64,000 nt of DNA from Candidatus Obscuribacter sp. (GTDB lineage Bacteria > Cyanobacteriota > Vampirovibrionia > Obscuribacterales > Obscuribacteraceae), in contig JADYXR010000159.1 in NCBI GenBank assembly GCA_021772095.1, positions 1 through 64,000 of the forward strand, in the 5' to 3' direction. Below the pieces are notes generated by a model. That model was not told where the DNA came from and made no database searches. It was given only the letters and a program-made list of their open reading frames with translations. The number at the start of each line of letters is the position of its first letter. Within the stretch, counting starts at the first letter, position 1. The position numbers and the translations under genes are program-made. Below are positions 16,573 to 25,995 of the stretch, piece by piece.

Positions 16573-18702
16573 CTATTTCTTCGACCAACTCTTTTTGTAT
16601 TGATTCGAGGGCGCTTTTGTTGCACCGAGACCCGCTGCCAGTCCCTCTCGGGAAGCCGGCGGCAGTCTGCCATTTGAATTCACCCAATCTACGGCAACTT
16701 CGACTTTTCCGGGACCGCGCGTCTGACTAAACGTCGGATTAGGTTGAACGCTGCGATACCCTTCGTCGATTAAATCAAGCATGTTGAAACCGGTGTTTGG
16801 TGCCACCGGCAAATCTTGTTTTGGTGGCGTAAAGTCATTGAGGAATTTAAATCCGAATGTGTTATTCGAACCACTCGAGTTTTCGTCAGCCACATGGTTC
16901 CACGCGGCTTCCGGCGGCTGCTCGCTTGGTGCTTCTTTCTTTTCGGCAGGTGTGTAATTAGCACGAAAACGAAGTTCGGCGGTATATGTCATTCGTTCTG
17001 CAGAGGCAGAGAAATAATGCATCGCAGAGTCGAACTCCGGTTCTGGCGGTAGCTTCATTACTTCTTGCGTCTGTCTCTGTGTTTCCTTGAGAAGTTTCGT
17101 GATGTCAAATTCTTGAACGATTGTTCGTTTATGGACTCTACTCTCTGGTACCACAGTACGATCGAATTCCTGATTAAACTGGCTGGCAGATGCTGATTGT
17201 TCCGCCTGTGCCACCGGATCGGGATGAACCGCCTGTGGTGCATCATCCTTAAATGCTGATGGCGATCTAAACGGAGTCGGCGATTTGTATTCGTATGCCG
17301 GCTGTTGTTCAGAATGGAATTCTGTAGGTGATGGTTCAGCTTGAACTTCAGTGATCGATGGTGTTGTTGGAGCGGCTGTCTGCGCGACGTCTGCCGTCTG
17401 CGCTAAAAGTTGCGGCGGAATATCATGCACCGTTTCTTCAGGATCAGTGGCGTGAACCTGGTGCTCGGGCTGCTCTTCGACGTGCGCCGTGTGTGGAGCT
17501 TGGTGTGGTTCGGCCTGATCGTTAGAATGAACTTCTTGCGCGGGAAGTTGTTCAACTCCACTGTCTGGCTCTTGCTCTTCAGTTTCTGAAACTGGTTGCG
17601 CCGGCGGTGCCGCTAATGCGGCCAGTGCTTCACGTTCTTTCGTATCTTTTCGAGGCGGTGGAAGCCAGCGAGTCGGTGAAGTTGAAACTTCGGACGTAGT
17701 TGTTCTTGGCGTTGTCATCGTTTCAACGGGAGCCGTCGGGGGCGGTTGTTGAGCCTCGATTGGCGGCTGAACTTTTGCTGATGCGCGCTCGGCTGCCGCC
17801 GCTTCCATCGCGGCTAAGCTTGGTTTTTCAAATATCGCAGTTTTGTTATTGCGGGACGACTCTTCGAACTCGATATTCGGGCGAGCTTCTGCTGCCGGTT
17901 GCTGAGGCGACGGCAATGCTTGCCCGGTAACTTGTTGGAGAACCGATAGGCGTTTATTTTTCTTCGTTGAGTTTGTTGGTGGGAGTGAAACAGTTTCTGT
18001 CGTCATCGACGGCATCCCAGGAGCCGTCGGCAATTCAGGAATTATAGTGTGTGTTTCCGACGTCATCGTTGGAGCAACCGGCTCGCTGACTTGGTCTGGC
18101 TGAACGTCCGAAACCGGCTCGATAGCTTCAATTGAAGCGACGGGGCTAGTCGGCGTGTCGACGCCGTCGGTTTCGATTGTTTCTACGGCTTGAATTGTTT
18201 CACCTGCTTCAATTGACCCAACCGTTTCAGGTGCTGCGATAACTTCAGTAGATTCGATCTTTTCACTAACTTCAGGTTCTGTCTCCCAGTCGATCAATGA
18301 CTTGATCGACGGTTTTCCTTGAGCGTTTTCAGGTTTCTGCACAGGTACTTGGACAGGCACGGCGAACTTAGACTGCGCGAAATCGAAACTTTGCGGAGCC
18401 TCGGATGGTTGAATAGTTTCAGCAGTTGGAACTTCGGGAGCTTCAGCAGTTTCAGCCGCTTGCGCTGCTTGAGCTGATTCGTTCGGAGTCGTCGAAGCTT
18501 GCGAACCGACTGGCGCAGTGACCGCGTCGCTCGTGTGGTCATCGCCGGACAGATCCCAGAGGTCGGCCGGTTTGACCGTGGCTTCAGCATCTCGACCCGG
18601 TCTAGTTACTCCAAAATTTTTCAGTGATGCCTTAGGCGTCTGTTCTTTAGCCGATTTGTCTTTATCGAAATTGAACTCGCTGCTCTTTTTCCGCTTCGTC
18701 AT
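16573..18702 (-). CDS. Large disordered Ala/Glu/Pro/Thr-rich protein, unknown
   Basis: The 709-residue protein is one I do not recognise. It has no signal peptide or membrane segment. The N-terminus is basic (MTKRKKSSEFNFDKDKSAK). The bulk (about 60-560) is low-complexity, rich in Ala, Glu, Pro, Thr, Val and Gln with repeated short runs such as EAGETIQAVETIETD, which suggests a long flexible region. A more ordered stretch near 560-700 includes FDITKLLKETQRQTQEVMKLPPEP-like helices and NTGFNMLDLIDEGY. The C-terminus is basic (QYKKSWSKK). The ATG is preceded by AGGCGG. It might be a scaffold or envelope-linked tether, but nothing in the sequence decides this. Confidence 0.7.
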   Translation of the reverse strand: MTKRKKSSEFNFDKDKSAKEQTPKASLKNFGVTRPGRDAEATVKPADLWDLSGDDHTSDAVTAPVGSQASTTPNESAQAAQAAETAEAPEVPTAETIQPSEAPQSFDFAQSKFAVPVQVPVQKPENAQGKPSIKSLIDWETEPEVSEKIESTEVIAAPETVGSIEAGETIQAVETIETDGVDTPTSPVASIEAIEPVSDVQPDQVSEPVAPTMTSETHTIIPELPTAPGMPSMTTETVSLPPTNSTKKNKRLSVLQQVTGQALPSPQQPAAEARPNIEFEESSRNNKTAIFEKPSLAAMEAAAAERASAKVQPPIEAQQPPPTAPVETMTTPRTTTSEVSTSPTRWLPPPRKDTKEREALAALAAPPAQPVSETEEQEPDSGVEQLPAQEVHSNDQAEPHQAPHTAHVEEQPEHQVHATDPEETVHDIPPQLLAQTADVAQTAAPTTPSITEVQAEPSPTEFHSEQQPAYEYKSPTPFRSPSAFKDDAPQAVHPDPVAQAEQSASASQFNQEFDRTVVPESRVHKRTIVQEFDITKLLKETQRQTQEVMKLPPEPEFDSAMHYFSASAERMTYTAELRFRANYTPAEKKEAPSEQPPEAAWNHVADENSSGSNNTFGFKFLNDFTPPKQDLPVAPNTGFNMLDLIDEGYRSVQPNPTFSQTRGPGKVEVAVDWVNSNGRLPPASREGLAAGLGATKAPSNQYKKSWSKK

Positions 18703-18935
18703 CTATGCACCGCCTGAAGACATTGAAGATAAAAATATATCCGATATGTATATGCCAATGTAAGCGTCATCGAGATCGAAGTAAAGAGGTCTTGGGCAGA
18801 AGTTAACCTAGCGCTTCATAAGAAGTCTCGCGTGTTGAGGCAACCGGCAATTTCGAATGAGCTATGTTCGCGAACTGTTTGTTCTAGAACGGATGTTCAA
18901 AAACAGATGTTCAGGAACCAACGATGGTTGTGGAA

Positions 18936-20810
18936 CTAAACGATCGATGACGCGGATTCCGAGATGCCTGCTGGACGTTCGAACTGTGCTTGCAAGAGTC
19001 GCGCGTAGGTTTCGCCTTTGGCAACTAATTGATCGTGGCTTCCTGATTCGATGATTTCGCCCTTTTCCATCACGAGAATCTCGTCGGCGTGCCGAATTGT
19101 TGAGAGTCTGTGGGCGATCACGATTACGGTTCTGGCTGTCATCAAATTATTGAGAGCTTCTTGAACGATTGCTTCCGATTCATTGTCCAGCGAGCTGGTG
19201 GCTTCGTCCAAAATCAAAATCGGCGCATCTTTCAAGATCGCACGTGCGATAGCGACGCGCTGCTGTTGTCCGCCCGAGAGACGAACTCCACGCTCGCCGA
19301 TTTCGGTTTCGTAACCGTCAGGCAGTTCCATAATAAAGTCATGGCAGTAAGCCGCTTTCGCCGCGTTGATCACATCATCTTTGGTGGCAGTCAATCTACC
19401 CAATCTGATGTTCTCGCCGATGGTGGTGTTGAACAAGAAGTTGTCCTGAGTGACGATCGAGATCTCGTTTCTTAAGCTCTCGAAGGTGTAGTCCGCGACC
19501 GAGCGGTCGTCGATCATTATGGCACCGGATATGGGGTCAAAGAATCTTGGCACCAGATTCGCCATCGTAGACTTGCCTGAGCCCGAGAGACCTACTAGAG
19601 CAATCATTTTGCCGGGTTCAATAGTGAAGCTGATATCGTTCAGAATCAAATTGGAATTTCCAGGATATTGATAATAAACTTTCCGGAATTCAATTCTGTG
19701 AACACCTTTCTGAAGCACAACCGCCGTAGGCGATTCCTTCAAATCCGACTCCTGGTCGAGTACTTCGAAGACCCTCTCAGACGCGGCCAGTGCCGGCTGA
19801 AGCACTCCGTTGATACGACCGATGTTTTTCATCGGTGAATACAAAAGCAGAAGCGCGATGATGAATGACGTCAATGCACCGAGTGTCATTTGGTTGTGCA
19901 GAACCTGATATCCAGCCACCCAGATGACGACGGCGATACCAGTGGCTCCGATCATGGCCAGGAATGGTGATAACAGCGCTTCCGAGCGAATTGCCTTTAC
20001 CTGGTTCTCCAGGAAGCTCTCATTGGTGGCTTGGAAACGATCGGTCTGGAATTTTTCCAAATTAAATGACTGAACGATCTTCGCGCCTTGAATCGATTCG
20101 GAAAGAACCGAAACCAGATCTCCAACGTTTTGTTGTCCCTGTCTCGAGGACTTACGAATTCTTTTGCCGAGAATGGAAACCGGCAATACGATTAGAGAAA
20201 GAATGGAAAGCGCAATTACGCTCAACCAGAAACTTTGGAACAGCAGCACCGCCGATAGTGCCAGCAATGTGACCACACGGCTGATCATGGTTTGGAATGT
20301 TTGTGAAATCGCGTTTTCAATAACGTTGACGTCGTTGAACATCCGGCCGATTAAAACGCCTGATGATTGGCGCAGGAAGTACAAAAGTGGTTGTGATTCG
20401 AGATGTTTGAAAATATCGTTTCGCAAATCTCGAATGGCGGCAGCGCCGACATAACGTATGCAATAGGATTCGAAGAATCGGAACAAGCCCTGGAAAAATG
20501 CGACTGCCAGCACCGCGACAGGAACCAGATAGACTAGATGATGTTTGCCCTCGACTAAGATCTGTTGCAGTCCCTGTCCGGCTAAAAACGCGATGATCCC
20601 GTCCATGGCACCGGACGGAATTGCGGCCATCAAGCCAATGATGAATGCTGTTTTGTAGGGTTTGATGTACTGAAGCAGTCTGAAGTAGAGCGTTGCGTGC
20701 TCAGGTGAGAAGAGGTTCTGTAACGAGCGAAGTTTGCTCACTTGCTCGTGAACTTCTTGCTTCTCTTTCTCGACGTTCTCAACTTCTTTTTCGCGGGTCA
20801 TGCTTACCAA
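18936..20810 (-). CDS. msbA: ABC exporter of the MsbA/lipid-A flippase type
   Basis: A 624-residue half-transporter. The N-terminal six-helix membrane domain spans about 45-340. The nucleotide-binding domain has Walker A GLSGSGKST, Q-loop TQDNF, signature LSGGQQQRVAIARA, Walker B ILILDEATSSLD and the switch His in AHRLS. It acts as a homodimer in the inner membrane. The MsbA assignment rests on the fold plus the adjacent lpxB gene, since MsbA flips lipid A core. Other multidrug or lipid exporters share the same motifs. The start is probably TTG 20810, with AAAAGG 8 nt upstream inside the end of lpxB. An in-frame ATG at 20801 is too far from that box. Only 1 nt separates it from lpxB, so they are one unit. 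Confidence 0.88.
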   Translation of the reverse strand: MVSMTREKEVENVEKEKQEVHEQVSKLRSLQNLFSPEHATLYFRLLQYIKPYKTAFIIGLMAAIPSGAMDGIIAFLAGQGLQQILVEGKHHLVYLVPVAVLAVAFFQGLFRFFESYCIRYVGAAAIRDLRNDIFKHLESQPLLYFLRQSSGVLIGRMFNDVNVIENAISQTFQTMISRVVTLLALSAVLLFQSFWLSVIALSILSLIVLPVSILGKRIRKSSRQGQQNVGDLVSVLSESIQGAKIVQSFNLEKFQTDRFQATNESFLENQVKAIRSEALLSPFLAMIGATGIAVVIWVAGYQVLHNQMTLGALTSFIIALLLLYSPMKNIGRINGVLQPALAASERVFEVLDQESDLKESPTAVVLQKGVHRIEFRKVYYQYPGNSNLILNDISFTIEPGKMIALVGLSGSGKSTMANLVPRFFDPISGAIMIDDRSVADYTFESLRNEISIVTQDNFLFNTTIGENIRLGRLTATKDDVINAAKAAYCHDFIMELPDGYETEIGERGVRLSGGQQQRVAIARAILKDAPILILDEATSSLDNESEAIVQEALNNLMTARTVIVIAHRLSTIRHADEILVMEKGEIIESGSHDQLVAKGETYARLLQAQFERPAGISESASSIV

Positions 20811-20811
20811 T

Positions 20812-22065
20812 TTAGTTACCTTTTAGGATGCCCAGTGCTTCGAGGACTTCGTTTGTGCAATTAACGATGTAGTCTCCCTCTCCCAGCTGTCTAGTCAATT
20901 CCAGAAGTTCGTTAGATACTTCTTTGCGCAGACCGGGGACGTCGAGCAGGTCACATGTATATCTTACGAATTGTTGGGGTCTACAATCCAGTTGTAAAAG
21001 TTCAGGAACCAGGGTCTTGCCTGAGAGAATGTTAGGCAGACCGACGTTTTTTACCGTTTTAATAATCAGCACGCCAAAGTACTCAAGCCAGCTGCCACGG
21101 TAGAAGACAAGCATTGGCTTGCCGAACAAAGTGACTTCGAGCGTGGTGGTGCCTGACTTTGCCCAGACAATATCTGAATTCTTAAACAAATTATAGTTTT
21201 GCCTGCCTTCAGATATAACCAGCCCTGGTGCCGTTATGTCGATGCGGGCGGCGGCGAAAGCTTTCTCGAACAGGCTATTCAGGTCGTTGTTGGCTTTCGA
21301 TATAACGAACTGAACATCAGGTCTGGCGTAGCGAATGTCCTTGCTGGCTTGCAGAACGACAGGCAAATGTTCGTGAATCTCGTGTTTGCGGGAGCCCGGA
21401 AGCACTGCGATGATCGGCTTCGCCGGGTCGAGGTTATGCGCCTTTGCAAATTCCTCGCGACTCATTAGTTCTCGCTCATCCGGAATTTGTTGTGGCAGTG
21501 GATGCCCGACAAAGCGGGCGTTGACGCCGCACTTTTTCAATAATGGTTCTTCAAATGGAAAGATAACGAGCATCTTCGTGACGTTGTCGGCAATCGATTT
21601 AATTCGATGCGGCCTTGATGCCCAGACTTGCGGCGAGATGAAGTAAATGATTTTTTGATCCGGAATTTTTTTGCGTACCATTTTAGCAACGGCTAGATTG
21701 AAGGCACCGTAGTCCACCATCAATATGACGTCAGGCCTGCGCTCGAATATTTTCTTAACGACTTCCTTCTTCCGTTTTTCGATTTTGAAAACTACGGGGA
21801 TGGCGTTGAGCACACCGAATACGTTGGTTTCACGAAGATGGTACATTAGTTCGACGCCCGCTTCTTCCATGCAGTCGCCGCCAAGTCCTCCCCATATATG
21901 CAGGTCTGGAGCCATTTCCCGAAGTCGCTTTAACATTTTGCCGACGTGCATGTCCGCGGAAATATCGCCAGCGATGATCATCATCGAAAGCTTCTTCTGC
22001 TCGCTGCCGGCGTCAGCAGCTTTTGCGGAGCCTCGTGACAATAGCTGTTGTTCCTCGAGTGTCAT
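20812..22065 (-). CDS. lpxB: Lipid-A-disaccharide synthase
   Basis: The 417-residue GT19 enzyme joins UDP-2,3-diacylglucosamine and lipid X to form the lipid A disaccharide at the inner membrane. Visible are MIIAGDISADMHVGKML near the N-terminus, GGDCMEEAGVELMYHL, the PQVWASRPHRIKSI segment, GHPLPQQIP, VLPGSRKHEIHEHLP and the C-terminal KSGTTTLEVTLFGKPMLVFY. All are conserved blocks of LpxB. About 28 extra residues precede the usual start. The gene shows that the organism makes, or once made, lipopolysaccharide. It is followed after 1 nt by the msbA-like gene and preceded by ubiE/menG, with a hairpin in the 57-nt gap. Confidence 0.95.
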   Translation of the reverse strand: MTLEEQQLLSRGSAKAADAGSEQKKLSMMIIAGDISADMHVGKMLKRLREMAPDLHIWGGLGGDCMEEAGVELMYHLRETNVFGVLNAIPVVFKIEKRKKEVVKKIFERRPDVILMVDYGAFNLAVAKMVRKKIPDQKIIYFISPQVWASRPHRIKSIADNVTKMLVIFPFEEPLLKKCGVNARFVGHPLPQQIPDERELMSREEFAKAHNLDPAKPIIAVLPGSRKHEIHEHLPVVLQASKDIRYARPDVQFVISKANNDLNSLFEKAFAAARIDITAPGLVISEGRQNYNLFKNSDIVWAKSGTTTLEVTLFGKPMLVFYRGSWLEYFGVLIIKTVKNVGLPNILSGKTLVPELLQLDCRPQQFVRYTCDLLDVPGLRKEVSNELLELTRQLGEGDYIVNCTNEVLEALGILKGN

Positions 22066-22084
22066 TATCTTTAATGCGTTCCCC

Positions 22085-22117
22085 CGTTTGTTTGCACCAC
22101 AGGCGGTGCTACAAACG
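22085..22117 (-). other. Imperfect hairpin between ubiE/menG and lpxB
   Basis: On the plus strand, CGTTTGT/ACAAACG (7 bp) encloses GCACC/GGTGC (5 bp) around the loop ACAGGC. In the direction of transcription it is followed by GGGGG rather than T residues. It is therefore not a terminator and may shape the lpxB leader or processing. Confidence 0.45.
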
Positions 22118-22122
22118 TTTTC

Positions 22123-22896
22123 TCATTCAGATACAACGCCAACGTGCAGCGCTACGCTTCCTGAGGAAAGCTTGATGTGCTGTACTTTTTCAAGTCCTGC
22201 TGTCTGGAATAAACCAGTGATGCCTTCCGGATCGAGATAAGTATTTTTCGACTCGGGCAAGTATGTGTATGCCTTGCGATCGTTTTGAATAACCGATCCG
22301 ATGATTGGCACGATGTGGCGGAAATAAAGTTTGAAGGCTGGCGGAAACAGCAGACCTTCAGGTCGGCCAAGATCGAGATTGACGACAATGCCACCAGGTT
22401 TTACCACCCGTGTCATCTCGTTTATTCCCTGATCGAACTTGGTCAGATTTCTCAAACCAAAACTGACAATGGCACCATCGAAGGTATCATCATCAAATGG
22501 CAAATGCAGCGCATCACCTTGCTCGAAGCTCATCTTGGCGCGCAATGATGGTGCCGCTTTATTGGCTCGCTGTCTGGCGACATCAAGCATGTTTCCGGAA
22601 AAATCGAGACCAACTACTTCGCCTTCAGCGTCCAGCCGTTCTGCGATTTTAATTGCCAGATCACCTGTTCCGCAGCAGACATCAAGGTACTTGCCGGACA
22701 AGCGTTGTTGCTTGTCGACCTTGTGACCGCGCGTCGGACCGTCAATCAGAACATCGACAGCGAGCTTCTTCCACATCCTGTGCATGCCCATGCTGATCAC
22801 GTCATTGGCAAGGTCATATCGCGCGGCGATGCGCTCGAACTGCTGATGTACGTAAGCGTGCTTTTCCTCTTGCGTAGGAAGCTGGAAAGAAGGCAT
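22123..22896 (-). CDS. ubiE: Demethylmenaquinone/quinone methyltransferase UbiE/MenG
   Basis: A 257-residue class I SAM methyltransferase that methylates demethylmenaquinone (or the ubiquinone precursor) in quinone synthesis. The UbiE blocks are present: FERIAARYDLANDVISMGMHRMWK near the N-terminus in two overlapping parts, the SAM motif LDVCCGTGDLAIKIA near 70, GLDFSGNMLDVARQ, GDALHLPFDDDTFDGA, FGLRNLTKFDQGINEM and GGIVVNLDLGRPEG. The C-terminal region after YLPES diverges slightly. It has a short insert (RGHKVDKQQRLSG) before motif I. Its stop lies 57 nt before lpxB and its start 6 nt after secG, so it is part of the same minus-strand run. Whether it acts on menaquinone or another quinone is not decided here. 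Confidence 0.93.
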   Translation of the reverse strand: MPSFQLPTQEEKHAYVHQQFERIAARYDLANDVISMGMHRMWKKLAVDVLIDGPTRGHKVDKQQRLSGKYLDVCCGTGDLAIKIAERLDAEGEVVGLDFSGNMLDVARQRANKAAPSLRAKMSFEQGDALHLPFDDDTFDGAIVSFGLRNLTKFDQGINEMTRVVKPGGIVVNLDLGRPEGLLFPPAFKLYFRHIVPIIGSVIQNDRKAYTYLPESKNTYLDPEGITGLFQTAGLEKVQHIKLSSGSVALHVGVVSE

Positions 22897-22902
22897 CAGA
22901 CT

Positions 22903-23136
22903 TTACCGTACAAAACCGAACCCAAGAACGGAGCAGCAAAACAAAAACGAAAAAGCGATGACCCAGGTAACTCGGTCGATACCGGCTTCAGCTCCGCGTT
23001 TGCCAGTAAACAGTGTCGCGGTTCCGCCGATGCCGCCCATGCCTTCGCCCTTTGGCGAGTGCAACAGCACCAGCGCGATCATTGCCATCGCTAAAAGTGT
23101 CGTCAGAATCAGGATTGCGATATAAAGCGGACTCAT
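22903..23136 (-). CDS. secG: Preprotein translocase subunit SecG
   Basis: The 77-residue protein has two hydrophobic segments (about 5-24 and 55-75) separated by a short polar loop with the SecG-typical GGIGGTATLFTGKRGAE. It is the small, non-essential partner of SecYE that helps SecA-driven export. Length and topology match the family. The ATG has GGGAG 7 nt upstream. It heads the secG-ubiE/menG-lpxB-msbA run. A perfect TATAAT lies 55 nt upstream of the start. Confidence 0.92.
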   Translation of the reverse strand: MSPLYIAILILTTLLAMAMIALVLLHSPKGEGMGGIGGTATLFTGKRGAEAGIDRVTWVIAFSFLFCCSVLGFGFVR

Positions 23137-23191
23137 TGTGTTCTCCCTGAGGCGCTGTCCGGATTTGCTCTCGGGAACAGCTAGACAACGG

Positions 23192-23197
23192 ATTATA
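23192..23197 (-). promoter_or_regulatory. -10 box for the secG-ubiE-lpxB-msbA run
   Basis: A perfect TATAAT on the minus strand, 55 nt before the secG ATG. No good -35 hexamer is seen at 16-18 nt spacing, so this could be an activator-dependent promoter or chance. Confidence 0.4.
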
Positions 23198-23451
23198 ACC
23201 CATCTTCCGGCATCCTAATGGCAGGATTGAATGTGTTAAGGCTCAACCAAGCAAGTTTAGAGCTTATTAAGTTTCGACCTGAGACTGGAAGTGCTTGCGC
23301 TCAGGAGCAGGTGCGTCTTATAGACACGCGCATCCGTTTACCGGTATAAAACTATCGAGCTTAACGTCTCGATATAGTTTGTTAGCCCATGTGTATAAAG
23401 TCATTAGGTTACAGGTGCGGGCTTGGCAGCTTTTATTTGACTGGAGACGCG
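23198..23451. other. Divergent intergenic region between secG and the histidine kinase
   Basis: About 250 nt of non-coding sequence between the secG -10 box and the kinase start. It contains no RNA gene that I can fold. An inverted pair is visible near 23352-23382: TATCGAG and CTCGATA around a short loop, next to AACTA/TAGTT. This could be an operator or a small hairpin upstream of the kinase gene. Confidence 0.35.
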
Positions 23452-25893
23452 GTGAAAAACGAGTTAACGAACATGAAAGTCGTGGTTGCAGGCGGCGACA
23501 CGGAACTCTTTGGGAAAATCAGGGGCAGCCTCAACGGTTTTGCCGGTGATTTAAGTCACGCAGAAAGTGCGCGCGAATGTTTGAACATTGTCAGAGGCGA
23601 TGATGTCGATGTCGTGTTGCTGGTCGAGGATCTGATCGTCAACGACAATCCCGGCGTGGCAATCGGCCGAATTCGCAACACAGCGCCGCGCACCAGCGTC
23701 GTCTACATGACCAGAAACAAAGATGAACGTTATGCTCTCAATATCATCAGGCTGGGAGCGGCTGACGTGGTGCCGATTGATGATCTCTCCGACAATGCAG
23801 TGGGAAAGGTAATCGGACGCGTGGCGGAGCGCTCTGTCGCTTCGGTTCAAATGGTCTCGCAAATCAGTGACTTTGTGTTGACTCATAGTTTTGATGGAAT
23901 CGTTGCTCTAGACCTGCAAAATCGTATTCTTCTCTGGAACAATGCGATGGAGAGAATGTTTGGGCGCAAACGCCAAGAAGTGCTTGGGAAGCTAGCCATT
24001 GAAGAATTACCTTTCGAAGGATTGGAAAAAGAAATTTCGCTCGCGGGAACGGGAAGATCTTTTGCAGGCGAGCGGCAAAGTTATTTGACTCGCGGAGAAC
24101 GTCGCTATTATCAACCCTATTACTCGCCCTTGAAAAATCGATCCGGCACGGTCATTGGTGTGATGGCGAATTTTCGGGATTTGACCGACGCGTATGAGCG
24201 AGACAAAATGGTGACCGATTTAACAGAACGGGTCAATCATCTTGCCAACACCGCACCGCAGATGGTGTGGATGGCGGCCACTGACGGCGCGAGAAATTTT
24301 TTCAGTCGCAAGTTGATTGAATTTACAGGAATGGCTCCGGAAGCGCTTGAGCATGATGGCTGGCTGGTCGGCATTCACCCGCAAGACCGGCTTCGTTTTC
24401 AGACCGCATACGATCGAGCATTGCAAGATCGCGCCAGCTTTCACGTAGAGTACCGAATGCGCCGTCACGATCGGCGATATAGACGGCTTCTGGACTCAGG
24501 CACGCCGGTGATTGGCAGCGATGGTGCCTTCCTCGGTTTTATCGGAAGTTGCACGGATACTAGCGAATCGGGTATGACGCAAACGCGAATCGATGCATCG
24601 GCGGTGTCGAAACTAGCCGCTTCCGGAGCGCATCCTGTTTATAACGAAGTAGTGCACACCACGCCTACTTTCCCAAAAGAGTCAGGTGCTTATCCCACAG
24701 TAAGAGACGATCGAACTGTTGGTTTTCGCGTCAAGGACTCCGGTGGGTATCAAGCAGTTTCGCGCGACGGGAGCAAAACGGGATTTCGAGTTAAGGAGTC
24801 TGGGGCATTCCCCTCGATTTCGGGTGGACATGCGGCTTTTCGGGACGCTACGGCCCTCGAACAAAGTTCGACAATGGATAACGCGCCGATTGGTGTTTGG
24901 AAACTCGACCGTGATTTAGTCATCACTAAAGCTAGTAAGGCTGTGGCTGAACAGCTTGGGATGCAAGTCGATGATCTCATTGGTAAGCCGTTTCATGATA
25001 TTGTTTCGACCTTGCCAAAAGAAATGTTGGCGAGCGTTCTTGAACTAAATGAAAATGTGCAGATCAGCGGTCAAAAAGTCCAGCTTGGTAAAGGCGCCGA
25101 ACAACGTCAGTTGTATTGGGACATCGCGGCATGGCCTCTCAAAGATGCTAAGCAAAAAGTGATTGGTGTTTGCGTCAGTACAATTGAAGTCGAAGAATAT
25201 AGTCTGGTCGACAAACAGCGCGAGGACTTCATCGCCACACTGGTGCACGACTTGAAGACGCCTTTGATTGGTGCTGATCGAACGCTGGAATTGATCATCA
25301 ATGGAACGCTCGGTGAAGTTGATGAAAGCCAGTCCGAAGTATTGCAGATGGTGCAAAGAAGTAACCAAGGTCTTCTTCGCATGGTGCAAAACTTGATTGA
25401 AGTTTATCGCTACGATTTCAGCAATCCTGATTTGGCGTTTGAATATGTTTCGTTATTCGATCTTGGTTCAGATTGTGCTAAGGAATTGATGGCTGTCGCT
25501 GACCAACGTAACATCAAACTCGAGATCAACCTCGCACCTGGTCAGGGCGGAGTGCAGGTAGATGCGCTTGCAATCCGGCGCGTTGTTCTCAACTTGCTCG
25601 ATAATGCTTTGAAGTTTACCCCCAGTGGTGGTGGCGTAAGAGCGTGGGGCGAAGAGACGCCGAACCAAGTAATGCTACACATTAAAGATACCGGAATTGG
25701 TATCGATGAATCCGAAATCAATAAAGTGTTTGAACGATTCTGGCGCAGTGAACGAGGCAAAGGACAAGCGGTGGGAACCGGTCTTGGTTTGTATTTGTGC
25801 AAACAAATCGTTGACGCGCACCAGGGCGAAATTGTGGTGGAAAGTCGCGAAGGTGAAGGCACCACATTTACTGTGGTGATGCCGCGCCGTTAG
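23452..25893 (+). CDS. Multi-PAS sensor histidine kinase with pseudo-receiver and novel repeats
   Basis: An 813-residue soluble kinase. An N-terminal receiver-like domain (about 8-125) lacks the usual Asp pair (VVVAGGDTEL) and has VVLLVEDL where the phosphoacceptor should be, so it is probably a pseudo-receiver. PAS domains follow at about 135-260, 265-390 and 470-590. Between the second and third lie three repeats of 19-20 residues starting K[ED]SG[AG][YF] (about 409-463). The HisKA box is LVHDLKTPLIGAD. The ATPase has NLLDNALKF, DTGIGID and GTGLGLYLCKQI. No membrane segment is seen, so it senses an internal signal. GTG 23452 with GGAG 5 nt upstream is the best start. ATG 23473 is an alternative. 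No cognate regulator gene is adjacent. Confidence 0.9.
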   Translation: MKNELTNMKVVVAGGDTELFGKIRGSLNGFAGDLSHAESARECLNIVRGDDVDVVLLVEDLIVNDNPGVAIGRIRNTAPRTSVVYMTRNKDERYALNIIRLGAADVVPIDDLSDNAVGKVIGRVAERSVASVQMVSQISDFVLTHSFDGIVALDLQNRILLWNNAMERMFGRKRQEVLGKLAIEELPFEGLEKEISLAGTGRSFAGERQSYLTRGERRYYQPYYSPLKNRSGTVIGVMANFRDLTDAYERDKMVTDLTERVNHLANTAPQMVWMAATDGARNFFSRKLIEFTGMAPEALEHDGWLVGIHPQDRLRFQTAYDRALQDRASFHVEYRMRRHDRRYRRLLDSGTPVIGSDGAFLGFIGSCTDTSESGMTQTRIDASAVSKLAASGAHPVYNEVVHTTPTFPKESGAYPTVRDDRTVGFRVKDSGGYQAVSRDGSKTGFRVKESGAFPSISGGHAAFRDATALEQSSTMDNAPIGVWKLDRDLVITKASKAVAEQLGMQVDDLIGKPFHDIVSTLPKEMLASVLELNENVQISGQKVQLGKGAEQRQLYWDIAAWPLKDAKQKVIGVCVSTIEVEEYSLVDKQREDFIATLVHDLKTPLIGADRTLELIINGTLGEVDESQSEVLQMVQRSNQGLLRMVQNLIEVYRYDFSNPDLAFEYVSLFDLGSDCAKELMAVADQRNIKLEINLAPGQGGVQVDALAIRRVVLNLLDNALKFTPSGGGVRAWGEETPNQVMLHIKDTGIGIDESEINKVFERFWRSERGKGQAVGTGLGLYLCKQIVDAHQGEIVVESREGEGTTFTVVMPRR

Positions 25894-25913
25894 AGATTTC
25901 TGCCATTACACTA

Positions 25914-25990
25914 ATTTTGAATAGCGAATTTCGAAGTAGAAATTTTGAAGCAATGAATTTCGAATGGCGATCTTCGAACTACGAATTTCG
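25914..25990. repeat. Degenerate ~15-nt tandem repeat downstream of the histidine kinase
   Basis: About five diverged copies of a roughly 15-nt unit built on GCGAATTTCGAAG (for example AGCGAATTTCGAAGT, ATGAATTTCGAATGG, CGAATTTCGG). They fill the gap between the kinase stop and the convergent ruvX stop. Confidence 0.65.
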
Positions 25991-25995
25991 GTTTA

